From: Chitinophagaceae bacterium UBA1953
Lineage (GTDB): Bacteria; Bacteroidota; Bacteroidia; Chitinophagales; Chitinophagaceae
Assembly (NCBI GenBank): GCA_002336115.1
Contig: DDEN01000063.1
Span: forward strand, 1-64,000
DNA length: 64,000 nucleotides
Direction of reading: 5' to 3'
Below the pieces are notes generated by a model. It did no database searches and was not told the DNA's origin. It worked only from the letters and a program-made list of their open reading frames with translations. The position numbers were made by a program, and so were the translations under genes. Shown here in pieces: positions 63,446 through 64,000 of this stretch; within the stretch, counting starts at the first letter, position 1; each line of letters begins with the position of its first letter.

Positions 63446-63480
63446 AATACAATCTATCTAAATCTGCCTTACCTGTTTCT

Positions 63481-64000
63481 TTATTTAATCAAACTGTTGA
63501 TATAAACTTCGATGTTTGTATAATGCTTGTCTAATTTGTTTTGACTTGCATCATCTGCATCATTTGCATTTAAACCATTCTTCTTTTCCCAATCATCGGG
63601 CATACCATCTTTATCTGTATCAACAGGAGCGGGAAGTGTATGTAATACAGGCCACGCATCCAATGTCTGCTCGTAAACTGTTCCATGCGTGTAACCACCC
63701 TGCACATCAATAAACTTTCCTTTTCCATTAATCACATCATTTATAATTCGTTCATCCATTGTATCTCTTCTAAAACTTGCTCCGGCTTGTTTCAAAACAG
63801 AATTGTACGCATCCTTCGTTGTTTGCAGGTTGATATTTACTGTTGTATGAGGTTCAGAAATAACCGTTGCCTTCTTTTCTTCTTCTGTTGCGTTATTTCC
63901 CATATGGATCCCGCTATAATTATTGACTGTAACATCGTTTGCTCCATGCACATAATTTCCGTTTACGTACCATTTGCCAAAAGGAATTTTATCTGAACGC
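63481..64000 (-). CDS. C-terminal part of a pectate-lyase-like protein, cut by window end
   Basis: The frame stays open to the window edge, so at least 156 residues plus 16 more codons belong to a longer protein whose N-terminus is outside. Visible marks: FGKWYVNGNYVHGANDVTVN, typical of the late beta-helix turns of PL1 pectate lyases from Bacteroidota, then AGASFRRDTMDERIINDV and GGYTHGTV. The end is a calcium-binding-type linker DTDKDGMPDDWEKKNGLN (TSP3-like) and a short tail without a sorting domain. It would make unsaturated galacturonides for GH105 and KduI. Confidence 0.8.
   Translation of the reverse strand, partial: RSDKIPFGKWYVNGNYVHGANDVTVNNYSGIHMGNNATEEEKKATVISEPHTTVNINLQTTKDAYNSVLKQAGASFRRDTMDERIINDVINGKGKFIDVQGGYTHGTVYEQTLDAWPVLHTLPAPVDTDKDGMPDDWEKKNGLNANDADDASQNKLDKHYTNIEVYINSLIK

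Overview
The window reads as chromosome of an AT-rich member of Bacteroidota, probably Chitinophagaceae or a close relative (inference). The evidence is signal peptides that almost all end in A-Q or a similar small residue plus Q, promoters with a TAnnTTTG-like -7 element, a TPR-type sensor kinase paired with a LuxR-type regulator, and a pectin locus of Bacteroidota style. No rRNA, CRISPR array, insertion sequence or integrase is visible. A tRNA 3' end with its terminator lies at the left edge.

Left block (0.16-4.4 kb, minus strand): a large secreted Asp-box (BNR) repeat protein, then a two-gene unit with a thioredoxin-like/glutaredoxin fusion and a GroES-type co-chaperonin.

Secreted-protein island (4.6-28.4 kb): a sensor kinase and LuxR/NarL-type response regulator read leftward. 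To their right, about 17 genes encode exported proteins of mostly unrecognised families. The same modules recur in different combinations: a beta-sandwich module marked TGNDNKE...DAWK, an IPT domain followed by YWKNG repeats, an N-terminal 'FGVVSYxxPxxW' module, a lipocalin-like GTYxxxGNQ module, and a C-terminal NFDF module. Eight transcription units, including the kinase/regulator unit, carry the same promoter: a 20-bp dyad NNTC-N12-GANN, exactly 21 nt, then a TAnnTTTRY-like -7 element. The dyad resembles the layout of a lux box and the regulator has a LuxR-type HTH, so the island looks like one autoregulated regulon. This is the most novel content of the window.

Gene-poor stretch (28.4-32.6 kb): a small secreted protein, a VanZ-like membrane protein, an unrecognised gene, a frameshifted dinD, and several families of structured intergenic repeats.

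Two giant genes (32.6-40.5 kb, minus strand): a 1204-residue protein with a twin-arginine signal and a 1410-residue partner. I do not recognise either family.

Pectin and hexuronate locus (40.7-64.0 kb, all minus strand): outer genes encode a pectate-lyase-like protein (cut by the window end), a CE12 acetylesterase, two CE8 pectinesterases (one fused to an alpha/beta-hydrolase), another esterase, an oxidoreductase, GH43, GH28 and GH105. Inner genes (uxaB, uxaA, an SDR, uxaC, kduD, kduI, kdgK, a YhcH-like protein, kdgA, an ExuT-like MFS carrier) complete the route: galacturonate by UxaC/UxaB/UxaA, and unsaturated uronate by KduI/KduD, to KDG, then KdgK and KdgA to pyruvate and glyceraldehyde 3-phosphate. 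No SusC/SusD pair or locus-specific regulator lies inside the window.
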